From JAGNZR01 sp051659505 (lineage in GTDB: Bacteria; Fusobacteriota; Fusobacteriia; Fusobacteriales; Fusobacteriaceae), in contig JBOFOQ010000022.1 of NCBI GenBank assembly GCA_051659505.1, forward strand, positions 1 through 11,938: a DNA stretch of 11,938 nucleotides, given 5' to 3'. Positions within the stretch are counted from its first letter, which is position 1; every line of letters starts with the position of its first letter. A program made the translations under genes and the position numbers. Positions 1 to 6,916 of the stretch are shown here, piece after piece. Under the pieces are notes generated by a model that was not told the origin of the DNA, ran no database searches, and saw only the letters and a program-made list of their open reading frames with translations.

Positions 1-333
1 AACTGTTTTTACGCATATTTGAGTATCAAAATTTAATCCCTTTTCTTTTATTTCTCCAATTATTGCAGCTGGAGACCATTTCTCATTCTTTATCTTATTT
101 TCTATATGATTTGCTAATTTGTGATCTTTCCCTAATTTGGTTGTTTTTCCTTTATTACTTGCCCTTCTAACACTAACTTGCTCTGCTTTTTATGAACTAT
201 ATTCAAGTTTTATGATATCATTATATATACTCATGATTAATCGCCTTTCGCTGACGTTTAATTTGCGTTTTTCCTCAGCATATTGATTTTATCATGAGTT
301 TCTTTTTTTTGACTTACTTTTGGGACAATTCAT
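1..333 (-). pseudogene. Decayed IS30-type transposase, 5' part, running off the window
   Basis: Read on the minus strand, bases 189-1 encode KAEQVSVRRASNKGKTTKLG followed by KDHKLANHIENKIKNEKWSP and then AAIIGEIKEKGLNFDTQIC. This matches the region of IS30-family transposases between the N-terminal helix-turn-helix and the DDE catalytic domain (typically '..KLGKDHKL..YIE.KI...SP..IIGEIK.KGL.F.T.IC..T'). The frame is broken. A TAA stop at 190-192 interrupts '..LEYSS*KAEQ..', where the family usually has an aromatic residue. Further upstream, helix-turn-helix-like pieces lie in two different frames: THDKINMLRKNAN, and KLNVSER running directly into RLIMSIYND. This suggests a frameshift and one or two small internal deletions. 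A possible original ATG is at 331-333. The DDE domain would lie beyond base 1. The family call rests on recalled motif similarity, not an alignment. The gene is almost certainly inactive. Confidence 0.72.
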
Positions 334-351
334 TATACAACTTAGCTCGTA

Positions 352-387
352 ACAAAAAAAATAAGAGGGGGTTTTCCAACCCCACTC
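352..387 (-). terminator. Rho-independent terminator of the outer-membrane protein gene
   Basis: On the minus strand a GC-rich hairpin begins about 20 bases after the stop codon of the beta-barrel protein gene. GAG+GGGG+TT pairs with AA+CCCC+CTC, with one unpaired A at 384 and a four-base loop at 374-377. It is followed by TTATTTTTTTT (364-354). This is a classic intrinsic terminator, and it separates the gene from the IS30 relic. Confidence 0.85.
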
Positions 388-407
388 ATAATTAATATTT
401 AGTTATT

Positions 408-1460
408 TTAGAAAGAGTAGTTAAGACCTACATAAGTCCACCACATATCGATTCCATCTTTTGCTACTGTATTTCCATTAGCATCTATTTGATTTCTTGT
501 TTGATCATCAAAAGCTACACCTACGAATGATGAAAGATTATCTTTAATTTGTACATTAGCCATAAGTTCGTATCTAATTCTATCTCCAGCATCTAATGTC
601 CAAACATCTTTCTTTAAGTTATTTCTTTGAGTTTTTTCTATATTATATCTAATTCTTGGCATAATAGTTACTTTATCAGTTGCTTTCCAGATTAACATTA
701 ATCTAGCTTGGTAGTCATCCATTCTGTAGGCATCTTTTCCACCATAATTTTCACCAGTTACATATAATGTTGGGTTTAATGATACAGTTTCTGTTAGTTT
801 AAATATTGGTCCAAAATCTCCCTCATAGTAATTCCCACTAGATTTGCTAGTTATTCTATTTCCATCTGTAACTTGATCTTCATCATGCCCAACTACAAAC
901 CAACCTGCAAATAATCCATCAAAATGATTCCAATCAGTTCCTAACTCATATCTATCTCTTGTCGAATCTTTGTGATATGTCTTTTTATTCCAATCTCTTG
1001 TTTTTTCTTCATTTCTATACTTTAAATGAAATGCTTGTTTTTCAAATAATTGGTATCTAACTTTCCAGTCTACTCTTGTTGCTTCCCACTCTTGGTCTCC
1101 TTTTGATAAAGATAAATCTCCACCTAATCTTCTTTCTACATTTAAATCTAAAGTTAATTTTCCTTTAGTTGCAGATACTCCTGTCCCTATAAAAGTTCCA
1201 TCTTCATCGTCTCTAATAGAATTTTTTGAACCGTCATTAACATTTGTTAATTTAGAACCACTATCAAAATCCTCTGTTTCTAAATACATTCTAGCTCCAA
1301 ACTTCCACTGTGGTAACATTACTTCAGCTGCTGGTGCTTCTACCATTGGTTCCATCATTACAGGTTCTTGCATCTCCATTGGTTCTGCTATAACTTCTTT
1401 TGCTGATACAGTTGTTCCTACTATTAATAATGCTCCTAAAAATAGTGATAATTTTTTCAT
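408..1460 (-). CDS. Fusobacterial outer-membrane beta-barrel (porin-like) protein
   Basis: This is a predicted secreted outer-membrane protein of 350 residues. Residues 1-20 (MKKLSLFLGALLIVGTTVSA) form a clear Sec signal peptide with an A-x-A-like cleavage site before KE. Residues 21-50 are a low-complexity segment rich in Met, Glu and Pro. From about residue 51 (QWKFGARMYLE) to the end, short amphipathic strands alternate with polar, Asp/Lys/Asn-rich turns. The protein ends ..TYVGLNYSF, with the terminal Phe and aromatic pattern recognised by the BAM machinery. The signal peptide and charged Pro-containing N-terminus resemble fusobacterial porins of the FomA type, but I cannot assign a specific porin or a substrate. 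The start at 1460 is preferred over an upstream in-frame ATG at 1529: it begins the signal peptide, has a Shine-Dalgarno (1470-1475), and lies downstream of the promoter, whereas the ATG at 1529 overlaps the -35 box. The gene has its own promoter and terminator and is probably monocistronic. Confidence 0.85.
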   Translation of the reverse strand: MKKLSLFLGALLIVGTTVSAKEVIAEPMEMQEPVMMEPMVEAPAAEVMLPQWKFGARMYLETEDFDSGSKLTNVNDGSKNSIRDDEDGTFIGTGVSATKGKLTLDLNVERRLGGDLSLSKGDQEWEATRVDWKVRYQLFEKQAFHLKYRNEEKTRDWNKKTYHKDSTRDRYELGTDWNHFDGLFAGWFVVGHDEDQVTDGNRITSKSSGNYYEGDFGPIFKLTETVSLNPTLYVTGENYGGKDAYRMDDYQARLMLIWKATDKVTIMPRIRYNIEKTQRNNLKKDVWTLDAGDRIRYELMANVQIKDNLSSFVGVAFDDQTRNQIDANGNTVAKDGIDMWWTYVGLNYSF

Positions 1461-1469
1461 TTTTAATTT

Positions 1470-1475
1470 CCCCCT
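1470..1475 (-). promoter_or_regulatory. Ribosome binding site fixing the start of the outer-membrane protein
   Basis: The minus strand reads AGGGGG, nine bases before the ATG at 1460. It supports that start over the in-frame upstream ATG at 1529, which would put the signal peptide inside the protein. Confidence 0.75.
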
Positions 1476-1500
1476 ATTTAAGTTTATTTGATATGCTTTA

Positions 1501-1529
1501 TTTATATCACCAGTCTTAAAAAATGTCAA
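1501..1529 (-). promoter_or_regulatory. Sigma-70 promoter of the outer-membrane protein gene
   Basis: On the minus strand the -35 box is TTGACA (1524-1529, full consensus). A 17-base spacer follows, then -10 TATAAA (1501-1506), with an extended TG-N just before it. The transcription start should fall near 1494, giving a leader of roughly 35 bases. The upstream DNA is AT-rich. This architecture predicts strong constitutive expression, as expected for an abundant outer-membrane protein. Confidence 0.85.
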
Positions 1530-1698
1530 ATAAGTTTAAAATAGGGCATTATGTCGTCTAAAAATGTTGTTAATTTTAATTTTGATAGTAATTCACTAAG
1601 TAAAATAACACTTTTTTACATTTAACAGTTGTTTTTTTACTTTTTTATCGTCTAACTTTTCCCTCTTTTGATTATTTTTTAACAAAATAATTTTATTT

Positions 1699-2052
1699 CT
1701 ACAAATATTTATTCCATTCTTCTTCTTTTAATCCAACTAAAACTTTATTTTTTAAAACTAAAATTGGTCTTTTTATTAACATGCCATTGGAAGATAGTAA
1801 ATTTAACATCTCTTCTTCACTTGCAGTTGGAAGTATATCCTTTAATTTTAACTCTTTATAAACATTTCCACTTGTATTAAAAAATTTCTTAAGTGGTAAC
1901 CCACTAAGTTTAAGGTATTCTTTTAACTCTTCTACATTTGGAACATTGTCTACAATGGAAATATCTTCAAATTCAATCCCTTTCATTTCTAATATTTTTT
2001 TTGCTTTTATACAAGTACTACACTTTCTATAATTTATAAGTAATGTTTTCAT
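1699..2052 (-). CDS. ArsC/Spx-family thioredoxin-fold protein
   Basis: This 117-residue cytoplasmic protein has the full length of the ArsC/Spx/YffB family. It carries an N-terminal C-S-T-C pair (Cys11 and Cys14) after strand 1 in the thioredoxin-like fold. The family hallmark 'GLPLKKFFNTSG' spans residues 51-62, and the conserved K-R-P-I (94-97, with Arg95-Pro96 before a beta strand) is followed by 'VLVGLKEEEW'. Members are annotated as arsenate reductase-like or as Spx-type regulators. This subgroup, with a CxxC and the FFNTSG motif, is widespread in Firmicutes and Fusobacteria as 'arsenate reductase family protein', without proven arsenate activity. No arsenical pump or ArsR is present here, so a thiol-redox role is at least as likely. 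It is the last gene of the long minus-strand run, 23 bases after the SEC-C protein gene, with an AGGAG ribosome site. I see no convincing terminator after it. Confidence 0.85.
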   Translation of the reverse strand: MKTLLINYRKCSTCIKAKKILEMKGIEFEDISIVDNVPNVEELKEYLKLSGLPLKKFFNTSGNVYKELKLKDILPTASEEEMLNLLSSNGMLIKRPILVLKNKVLVGLKEEEWNKYL

Positions 2053-2075
2053 ATTTTTTATCTCCTACTTACAAT

Positions 2076-2498
2076 TTATTTTCCACAACATTTTTTAAAT
2101 TTTTTACCAGAAGTACAAGGGCAAGGTTCATTTTGACCTGTTTTCTTTCCTTTTACAATTGTAGTTTGAAGAGGTAAAATACCTTTATATAGCCAGATAC
2201 CTTTTACTTTCATAAATTCACTTTTTTCATGATGTACATGAACAGTCCCATTCTCTTCATAAGTAGCTTTAAATTCAACTATTCCGTAATCATCAGTTTC
2301 AGTTCCTTTTTCTGTTGCTATTATTTCAAGTCCTAACCACTTAGAATCACGTGCCCACTTAGTTGTTTCTTCAACATCTAAATCTTCATTTGTTTTAGGA
2401 TTATGAGTTCCTAATATAAAATCTATATCTCCCCTTGTAAAGGCATCATATCTAGCCTCCATAAGTTCTCTAGCAGTTAAGTAATTATTTATAATCAT
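2076..2498 (-). CDS. YchJ-family (UPF0225) protein with C-terminal SEC-C zinc motif
   Basis: This is a small cytoplasmic protein of 140 residues. Residues 1-115 look like the NTF2-like middle domain of YchJ (LTARELMEARYDAFTRGDID near the N-terminus, then W-x-G-L-E and F-x-A-x-Y strands). Residues 121-140 are a SEC-C motif, with Cys126, Cys128, Cys137 and Cys138 in the C-x-C-x8-C-C arrangement that binds zinc at the SecA C-terminus. Enterobacterial YchJ has a second cysteine-rich motif at the N-terminus; it is absent here, and the strong AAGGAG site 6-7 bases before the ATG argues that this is not a start-call error. The usual CPCGSG is CPCTSG here. The biochemical function of the family is unknown. 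The gene lies 38 bases after copA and 23 before the ArsC-like gene, suggesting co-transcription. Confidence 0.85.
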   Translation of the reverse strand: MIINNYLTARELMEARYDAFTRGDIDFILGTHNPKTNEDLDVEETTKWARDSKWLGLEIIATEKGTETDDYGIVEFKATYEENGTVHVHHEKSEFMKVKGIWLYKGILPLQTTIVKGKKTGQNEPCPCTSGKKFKKCCGK

Positions 2499-2536
2499 TT
2501 CTTTCTCCTTAAAATTTTTTCATTAAGTTAATTGTA

Positions 2537-4786
2537 TCACATTTTCAACGGTTTAAAACCTTTTAGTCTAAGAGCATTTAGTAAAACTGAAACCGAACTT
2601 ATACTCATAGCTCCACCTGCTATCATAGGACTTAATAACGGACCATCAAATACGTAAAGAAGCCCCATAGCAACAGGAATCCCTAGTATATTATATCCAA
2701 AAGCCCAAAACAAATTCTGTTTTATATTTACAATTGTTTCTCTACTTAACTTAATCGCAGTTGAAACATCTTGTAAATCACTTCTCATTAAAACTATATC
2801 TGCTGATTCTATTGCCACATCTGTTCCTGAACCTATAGCAATACCCACATCTGAAACTGCAAGTGCAGGAGCATCATTTATTCCATCTCCAACCATAACA
2901 ACTTTTTTCCCATTTTGTTGAAGTTTTATTATTTCATTGGATTTTTCATTAGGAAGCACCTCAGAAAATATATTTGTAATTCCCACTTCTCGTCCTATTG
3001 CTTCTGCTGTTCTTTTATTGTCTCCTGTAATCATTGCAACTTCTAACCCCATACTTTTAAGCATTTCTATAGCTTTTTTAGAACTTTTTTTCACAGTATC
3101 CGCAACAGCTATTATCCCCATTAATTTCCCATTAACGCCTATATACATTGGTGTTTTTCCTTCTTCTGCTAATCTGTCAGATATTTTTTCTAAATTTTCT
3201 ATAACAATATTCCTTTCATTCATAAGTTTTTTATTCCCTAATAAAATATTGTCGCCTTTAATCTTAACCTCTATTCCATAACCTGGAATAGCTTTAAAGT
3301 TTTCAATTTTTTCAAACTCTAATTTTTTACTTTGCATTTCCTTTACAATAGCTTCTCCTAAACTATGTTCCGACCCTTTTTCTGCACTTCCTGCTAAAAT
3401 CAAAATTTCTTCTTCTGTTATTCCTTCCTCTACAATAATATCAGTTACTTTAGGTTTTCCCTCTGTTATAGTTCCAGTTTTATCTAAAACAACAACATTT
3501 ATTTTATGAGCAATCTCTAAAGCTTCTCCACTTTTTATTAAAATTCCATATTCAGCACCTTTTCCAGTGGCTATCATAATAGCTGTTGGAGTTGCAAGAC
3601 CTAAAGCACAAGGACACGCTATAACTAAAACAGATATAAAAATTGTTAATGCAAAAGTCACATCCTTTGTTACTATAAACCAAGCTATACCTGACACAAT
3701 AGAGAGAACTATTACTACAGGAACAAAATATCCTGATACTATATCTGCAAGTTTTGCAATGGGGGCTTTTGAACCTTGAGCCTCTTCTACTAATTTTATT
3801 ATTTGAGCAAGAGCAGTATCATTACCTACTTTTGTCGCTTTATATTTAGCGGTTCCATTTTTATTTATACTTGCCCCTATTATATTAGACCCTACATTTT
3901 TTTCCACAGGAATACTTTCTCCAGTTAGCATTGATTCGTCTATAAAAGTATTCCCCTCTATTATTACTCCGTCTACTGGAATTTTTTCACCTGGTTTTAT
4001 TATTATAATATCCCCGACCTTAACATCTTCCAATAAAACGATTACTTCTTTCCCATCTTTTTCTAATCTAGCTGTTTTAGGAGCTAAATTTATAAGTTTT
4101 TTTATAGCTTCTGATGTTTTCCCCTTACTTACTGTTTCAAAATATTTTCCTAAAGTTATAAGAGTTAGTATCGTTGCTGAAGATTCAAAATATAACTCAT
4201 GAACATAACTAATATTTCCCATAAATATATTTGTAGTAGCAAATATTCCATAAAAATATGCCGATAATGTCCCAATAGAGATTAATGAATCCATATTAGG
4301 ACTTCCTTTTAACAAAGTTTTCAAACCAACTTTATAGAATTTATTACCAATAAAAACAACAGGAGTCGTCAGTATAAATTGCAATAGTGAAAATACTCTA
4401 GGACTTATTTCAGGAGATATTAAATTAGGTAAAGAATAACCAACCATGTGTCCCATGGAAACTATTAATAAAGGAACAGTAAAAATCATAGATAGAAAAA
4501 ATCTCTTCCCCAGAGCATTTTTTTCATCTTCTTTCTTATCCTCTACATCTTTTTTATTTTTCCTCAACTCCCCCTCTTCCTCTATCCCTTTATATCCTGC
4601 TTTCTCTATTGCTTTAATTATATCTTCCACATTTATTTTTGTTTCATCAAATTTTATTGTAAGTTTCTCCGTTGCTAAATTAACATTAGACTCAATTATT
4701 CCCTCTAATTTTTTCGTTACTCTCTCCACATGACGTGAACAAGCAGAACAGTTCATTCCCTCTATTCTTAATATTTTATGTTCCAT
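2537..4786 (-). CDS. copA: Copper-exporting P1B-type ATPase CopA
   Basis: This inner-membrane pump uses ATP to export Cu(I) from the cytoplasm. Its 749 residues have the full P1B-1 architecture. One N-terminal heavy-metal-associated domain (about 4-66) has GMNCSAC, with Cys13 and Cys16 as ligands. A charged linker (70-93) follows, then eight predicted membrane helices. The actuator-domain TGES begins at 288, the metal-site CPC is at 391-393, the phosphorylation motif DKTGT has Asp435, the SEHS motif has His474, and GDGINDAP spans 633-640. The copper-specific transport residues Tyr698-Asn699 in helix 7 and M727-x-x-SS in helix 8 are also present. These support Cu(I) over Zn or Cd. No copZ chaperone, CsoR or CopY regulator is adjacent, and I see no copper operator in the 29 bases separating it from galE upstream. 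Transcription probably reads through from upstream, unless a promoter lies inside galE. The start has an AGGAG site. Confidence 0.95.
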   Translation of the reverse strand: MEHKILRIEGMNCSACSRHVERVTKKLEGIIESNVNLATEKLTIKFDETKINVEDIIKAIEKAGYKGIEEEGELRKNKKDVEDKKEDEKNALGKRFFLSMIFTVPLLIVSMGHMVGYSLPNLISPEISPRVFSLLQFILTTPVVFIGNKFYKVGLKTLLKGSPNMDSLISIGTLSAYFYGIFATTNIFMGNISYVHELYFESSATILTLITLGKYFETVSKGKTSEAIKKLINLAPKTARLEKDGKEVIVLLEDVKVGDIIIIKPGEKIPVDGVIIEGNTFIDESMLTGESIPVEKNVGSNIIGASINKNGTAKYKATKVGNDTALAQIIKLVEEAQGSKAPIAKLADIVSGYFVPVVIVLSIVSGIAWFIVTKDVTFALTIFISVLVIACPCALGLATPTAIMIATGKGAEYGILIKSGEALEIAHKINVVVLDKTGTITEGKPKVTDIIVEEGITEEEILILAGSAEKGSEHSLGEAIVKEMQSKKLEFEKIENFKAIPGYGIEVKIKGDNILLGNKKLMNERNIVIENLEKISDRLAEEGKTPMYIGVNGKLMGIIAVADTVKKSSKKAIEMLKSMGLEVAMITGDNKRTAEAIGREVGITNIFSEVLPNEKSNEIIKLQQNGKKVVMVGDGINDAPALAVSDVGIAIGSGTDVAIESADIVLMRSDLQDVSTAIKLSRETIVNIKQNLFWAFGYNILGIPVAMGLLYVFDGPLLSPMIAGGAMSISSVSVLLNALRLKGFKPLKM

Positions 4787-4815
4787 CTATGTTTTCTCCT
4801 AATTTATTTTGTAAG

Positions 4816-5787
4816 TTATTTATTTTTAAATTTCCATCCTGTTTCTATTATTTTATTTACATCTTTATAAACAGGTTCCCAACCTAATACTTTTCTAGCT
4901 AATTCACTAGAAGCTACTACACTTGCTGGGTCTCCTGCTCTTCTTTCTACAAAATCAGCGGGAATATCTTTACCCGTTATTTTTCTTGCTCCTTCTAACA
5001 TTTCTAAAACTGAAAACCCCTCTCCGTTTCCTAAATTATATATTCCACTTACATTTTTTTCTAATGTTTTTATAGCTAGAATGTGAGCTCTCACTAAATC
5101 CACAACGTGAATATAATCTCTAATTCCAGTACCATCTTTTGTGTCATAGTCCTTTCCATAAACTTCTAATTTACTTCTTTCACCATAAGCCACTTGCAGT
5201 AGTATAGGAATAAGAGCTGTTACTCCCTCTCCCATCTGCCCTATATTATGTTTTTCATGAGCTCCACCAACATTAAAATACCTAAATATAGAATAGTTTA
5301 TCCCATATGATTTAGCTGCATCTATAATTATTTTTTCCCCCATTAATTTGCTCATACCATATGGATTTATTGGATTTTGAGGATAGTCTTCTTTAACTAA
5401 TCCATCTATAGTTACATTTCCATAAACTGCTGCAGTTGATGAAAATATTATATTTTTTACACTGTATTTTTTCATCATTTCAATTATATTCATAACACTA
5501 TATGTATTGTTCAAATAATACATATTTGGCTCTACACAACTTTCACCAACTTTTATATATCCTGCAAAATGCATAACTGTATCTATTTTATGTTCTTTGA
5601 ATACGTTCTCAAATGTACTTATTTCTCGCATATCACCTAAATAAAAGTGTGCTCTTGGATCTATTAGTTCTTTATATCCATTTTCTAAATTATCTACTAT
5701 TATTACTTGATATCCTAAATCTAATAATTCTACTACTGCATGACTTCCTATATATCCTGCTCCACCTGTTACTAATATTTTTTTCAT
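4816..5787 (-). CDS. galE: UDP-glucose 4-epimerase
   Basis: This 323-residue cytoplasmic enzyme interconverts UDP-galactose and UDP-glucose. It serves the Leloir pathway and the supply of galactose for surface polysaccharide. It is an extended short-chain dehydrogenase. The NAD-binding glycine motif TGGAGYIGSH lies at 7-16, and an acidic residue (Asp32) ends strand 2. The catalytic residues are Ser117/Thr118 (SSTAAVYG) and Tyr143-x-x-x-Lys147 (YGMSK). Family blocks RYFNVGGAH (169-177), GIRDYIHVVDL (221-231) and YNLGNGEGFSVLE (250-262) follow. The length is slightly below the 330-340 typical of GalE, but no block is missing. A strong GAGGAGG site precedes the ATG. It sits 13 bases after hydE and 29 before copA, so it is probably co-transcribed with functionally unrelated genes. 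No galK or galT is nearby, which suggests a biosynthetic rather than a galactose-catabolic setting. Confidence 0.94.
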   Translation of the reverse strand: MKKILVTGGAGYIGSHAVVELLDLGYQVIIVDNLENGYKELIDPRAHFYLGDMREISTFENVFKEHKIDTVMHFAGYIKVGESCVEPNMYYLNNTYSVMNIIEMMKKYSVKNIIFSSTAAVYGNVTIDGLVKEDYPQNPINPYGMSKLMGEKIIIDAAKSYGINYSIFRYFNVGGAHEKHNIGQMGEGVTALIPILLQVAYGERSKLEVYGKDYDTKDGTGIRDYIHVVDLVRAHILAIKTLEKNVSGIYNLGNGEGFSVLEMLEGARKITGKDIPADFVERRAGDPASVVASSELARKVLGWEPVYKDVNKIIETGWKFKNK

Positions 5788-5800
5788 TGTTCCTCCTCAA

Positions 5801-6868
5801 CTAATTATTTTTATCCTCATATTTTTTTCTTTTCCAACCAACATTATCCCCTTTAACCATTACAGCTTTAAATCCTGTATCTCCAATTTTTTTTATTATA
5901 TTTTTCAACTCTTCCGCTGCTTCATCTTGAACAAATTTTTTCCCGTCATAGAGAGAATATTTTTCTCTATTTTCGAAAGGAGAAAGATTAGGCATTATTA
6001 CATTTGCTCCTACTCTAAACCCTTTTTCTCTACCATCAGGATCTAGTGTTCCCAGTGCTGTAGTTGCTGGAAGAAGCACTTCTGGTAGCAGTAACCTAAC
6101 TATACTTAGCATTACTAATACTGTTTCCACACTTCCACTTTCCAAATGTCCCATAGGAGTATCTTTTTGAGGGATAAAAGGACCTATTCCAACCATTTCT
6201 GGCTCTAATTCTTTTATAAATCTTAAATCATTTACATAATCTTCATTAGTTTGATTAGGAAGTCCCACTAAAAATCCTGCTCCTGCTTGGAAGCCTATCT
6301 CTTTTAAATCTCTTAGACAGTTTCTCCTATTTTCAAAACTCATGTTAGGATGAACACTTTCATAAATTTTTTTTGTCGCAGTTTCATGTCTCAAAAGATA
6401 TCTATCTGCTCCAGCTTCATAAAGATTTTTATAACTTTCTTTACTTCTTTCTCCTAGGGAAAGAGTTATTGCACAATCTTTATATTTAGTTTTGACTATC
6501 TTTATTACTCTGCAAAGTACCTCATCTGTAAAATAAGAATCCTCTCCTCCTTGCATAACAAATGTTCTATATCCTAAGTTATAACCTTTTATGCAACAAT
6601 TAATAAGTTCTTCCTCACTCAGTCTATATCTTTTTGCATTTCTATTACTATTTCTTATCCCACAATACATACAATCTTTTTTACAATAATTTGAAACTTC
6701 TATTAATCCTCTTAAAAAAACTGTATCTCCATAAAATTTTAATCTTGTCATATAAGATTTTTCAAAAAGATATTTTTTATTCTCTTCATTCAAATTATTC
6801 AACAAAGTCAAAAGTTCTTCATTAGAAAGATTATTCTCTTTGTATAACTTATCTATAATCCTCTTCAT
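5801..6868 (-). CDS. hydE: [FeFe]-hydrogenase H-cluster radical SAM maturase HydE
   Basis: This 355-residue radical S-adenosylmethionine enzyme acts with HydF and HydG to build the 2Fe subcluster of [FeFe] hydrogenase, HydE contributing to the dithiomethylamine bridge. The [4Fe-4S]/SAM motif is C-x3-C-x2-C at Cys62, Cys66 and Cys69 (NYCKKDCMYCGIR). HydE-type blocks follow: YRLSEEEL (81-88), QGGED (106-110), LSLGER (136-141), LLRHETA (158-164), GIGPFIP (227-233), LPATTALGT (266-274) and ANVIMPNLSP (288-297). Some HydE proteins carry a second, non-essential C-terminal cysteine cluster near this last region; here the equivalent stretch (about 308-325) has no cysteines. The LLRHETA and ATTALGT blocks favour HydE over biotin synthase or the pyrrolysine enzyme PylB. 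The gene has an AAGGGGG site, follows cstA by 48 bases and precedes galE by 13. hydF, hydG and the hydrogenase are not in the window. Confidence 0.9.
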   Translation of the reverse strand: MKRIIDKLYKENNLSNEELLTLLNNLNEENKKYLFEKSYMTRLKFYGDTVFLRGLIEVSNYCKKDCMYCGIRNSNRNAKRYRLSEEELINCCIKGYNLGYRTFVMQGGEDSYFTDEVLCRVIKIVKTKYKDCAITLSLGERSKESYKNLYEAGADRYLLRHETATKKIYESVHPNMSFENRRNCLRDLKEIGFQAGAGFLVGLPNQTNEDYVNDLRFIKELEPEMVGIGPFIPQKDTPMGHLESGSVETVLVMLSIVRLLLPEVLLPATTALGTLDPDGREKGFRVGANVIMPNLSPFENREKYSLYDGKKFVQDEAAEELKNIIKKIGDTGFKAVMVKGDNVGWKRKKYEDKNN

Positions 6869-6916
6869 TTAGCCCCCTTTTACTCAAATTTTAAAGATAC
6901 TATAATTTTCTTAAGT

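Noticed and set aside
1461..1529. In-frame 23-residue N-terminal extension of the outer-membrane protein
   Set aside because: It would bury the signal peptide, its ATG overlaps the -35 box of the promoter, and it has no ribosome site; the start at 1460 has AGGGGG.
1671..1691. Possible terminator hairpin after the ArsC-like gene
   Set aside because: The stem is ATTATTTT/AAAATAAT with no G-C pairs, it is too weak, and no T-run follows on the minus strand; expected by chance in such AT-rich DNA.
1699..2052. Dedicated arsenate-resistance gene (arsC)
   Set aside because: Only family-level similarity is visible; no ars pump or ArsR is nearby, and the CSTC subgroup is commonly of unproven activity, so no arsC symbol is given.
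2937..3281. Plus-strand open frames inside copA (also around 3567-3779 and 4446-4733)
   Set aside because: They lie antisense to a strongly conserved gene, lack ribosome sites and have low-complexity Ser/Ile/Phe-rich products typical of shadow frames.
4787..4815. Copper-responsive operator in front of copA
   Set aside because: The 29-base gap is filled by the galE stop region and the ribosome site; no palindrome of the CopY or CsoR kind is visible.
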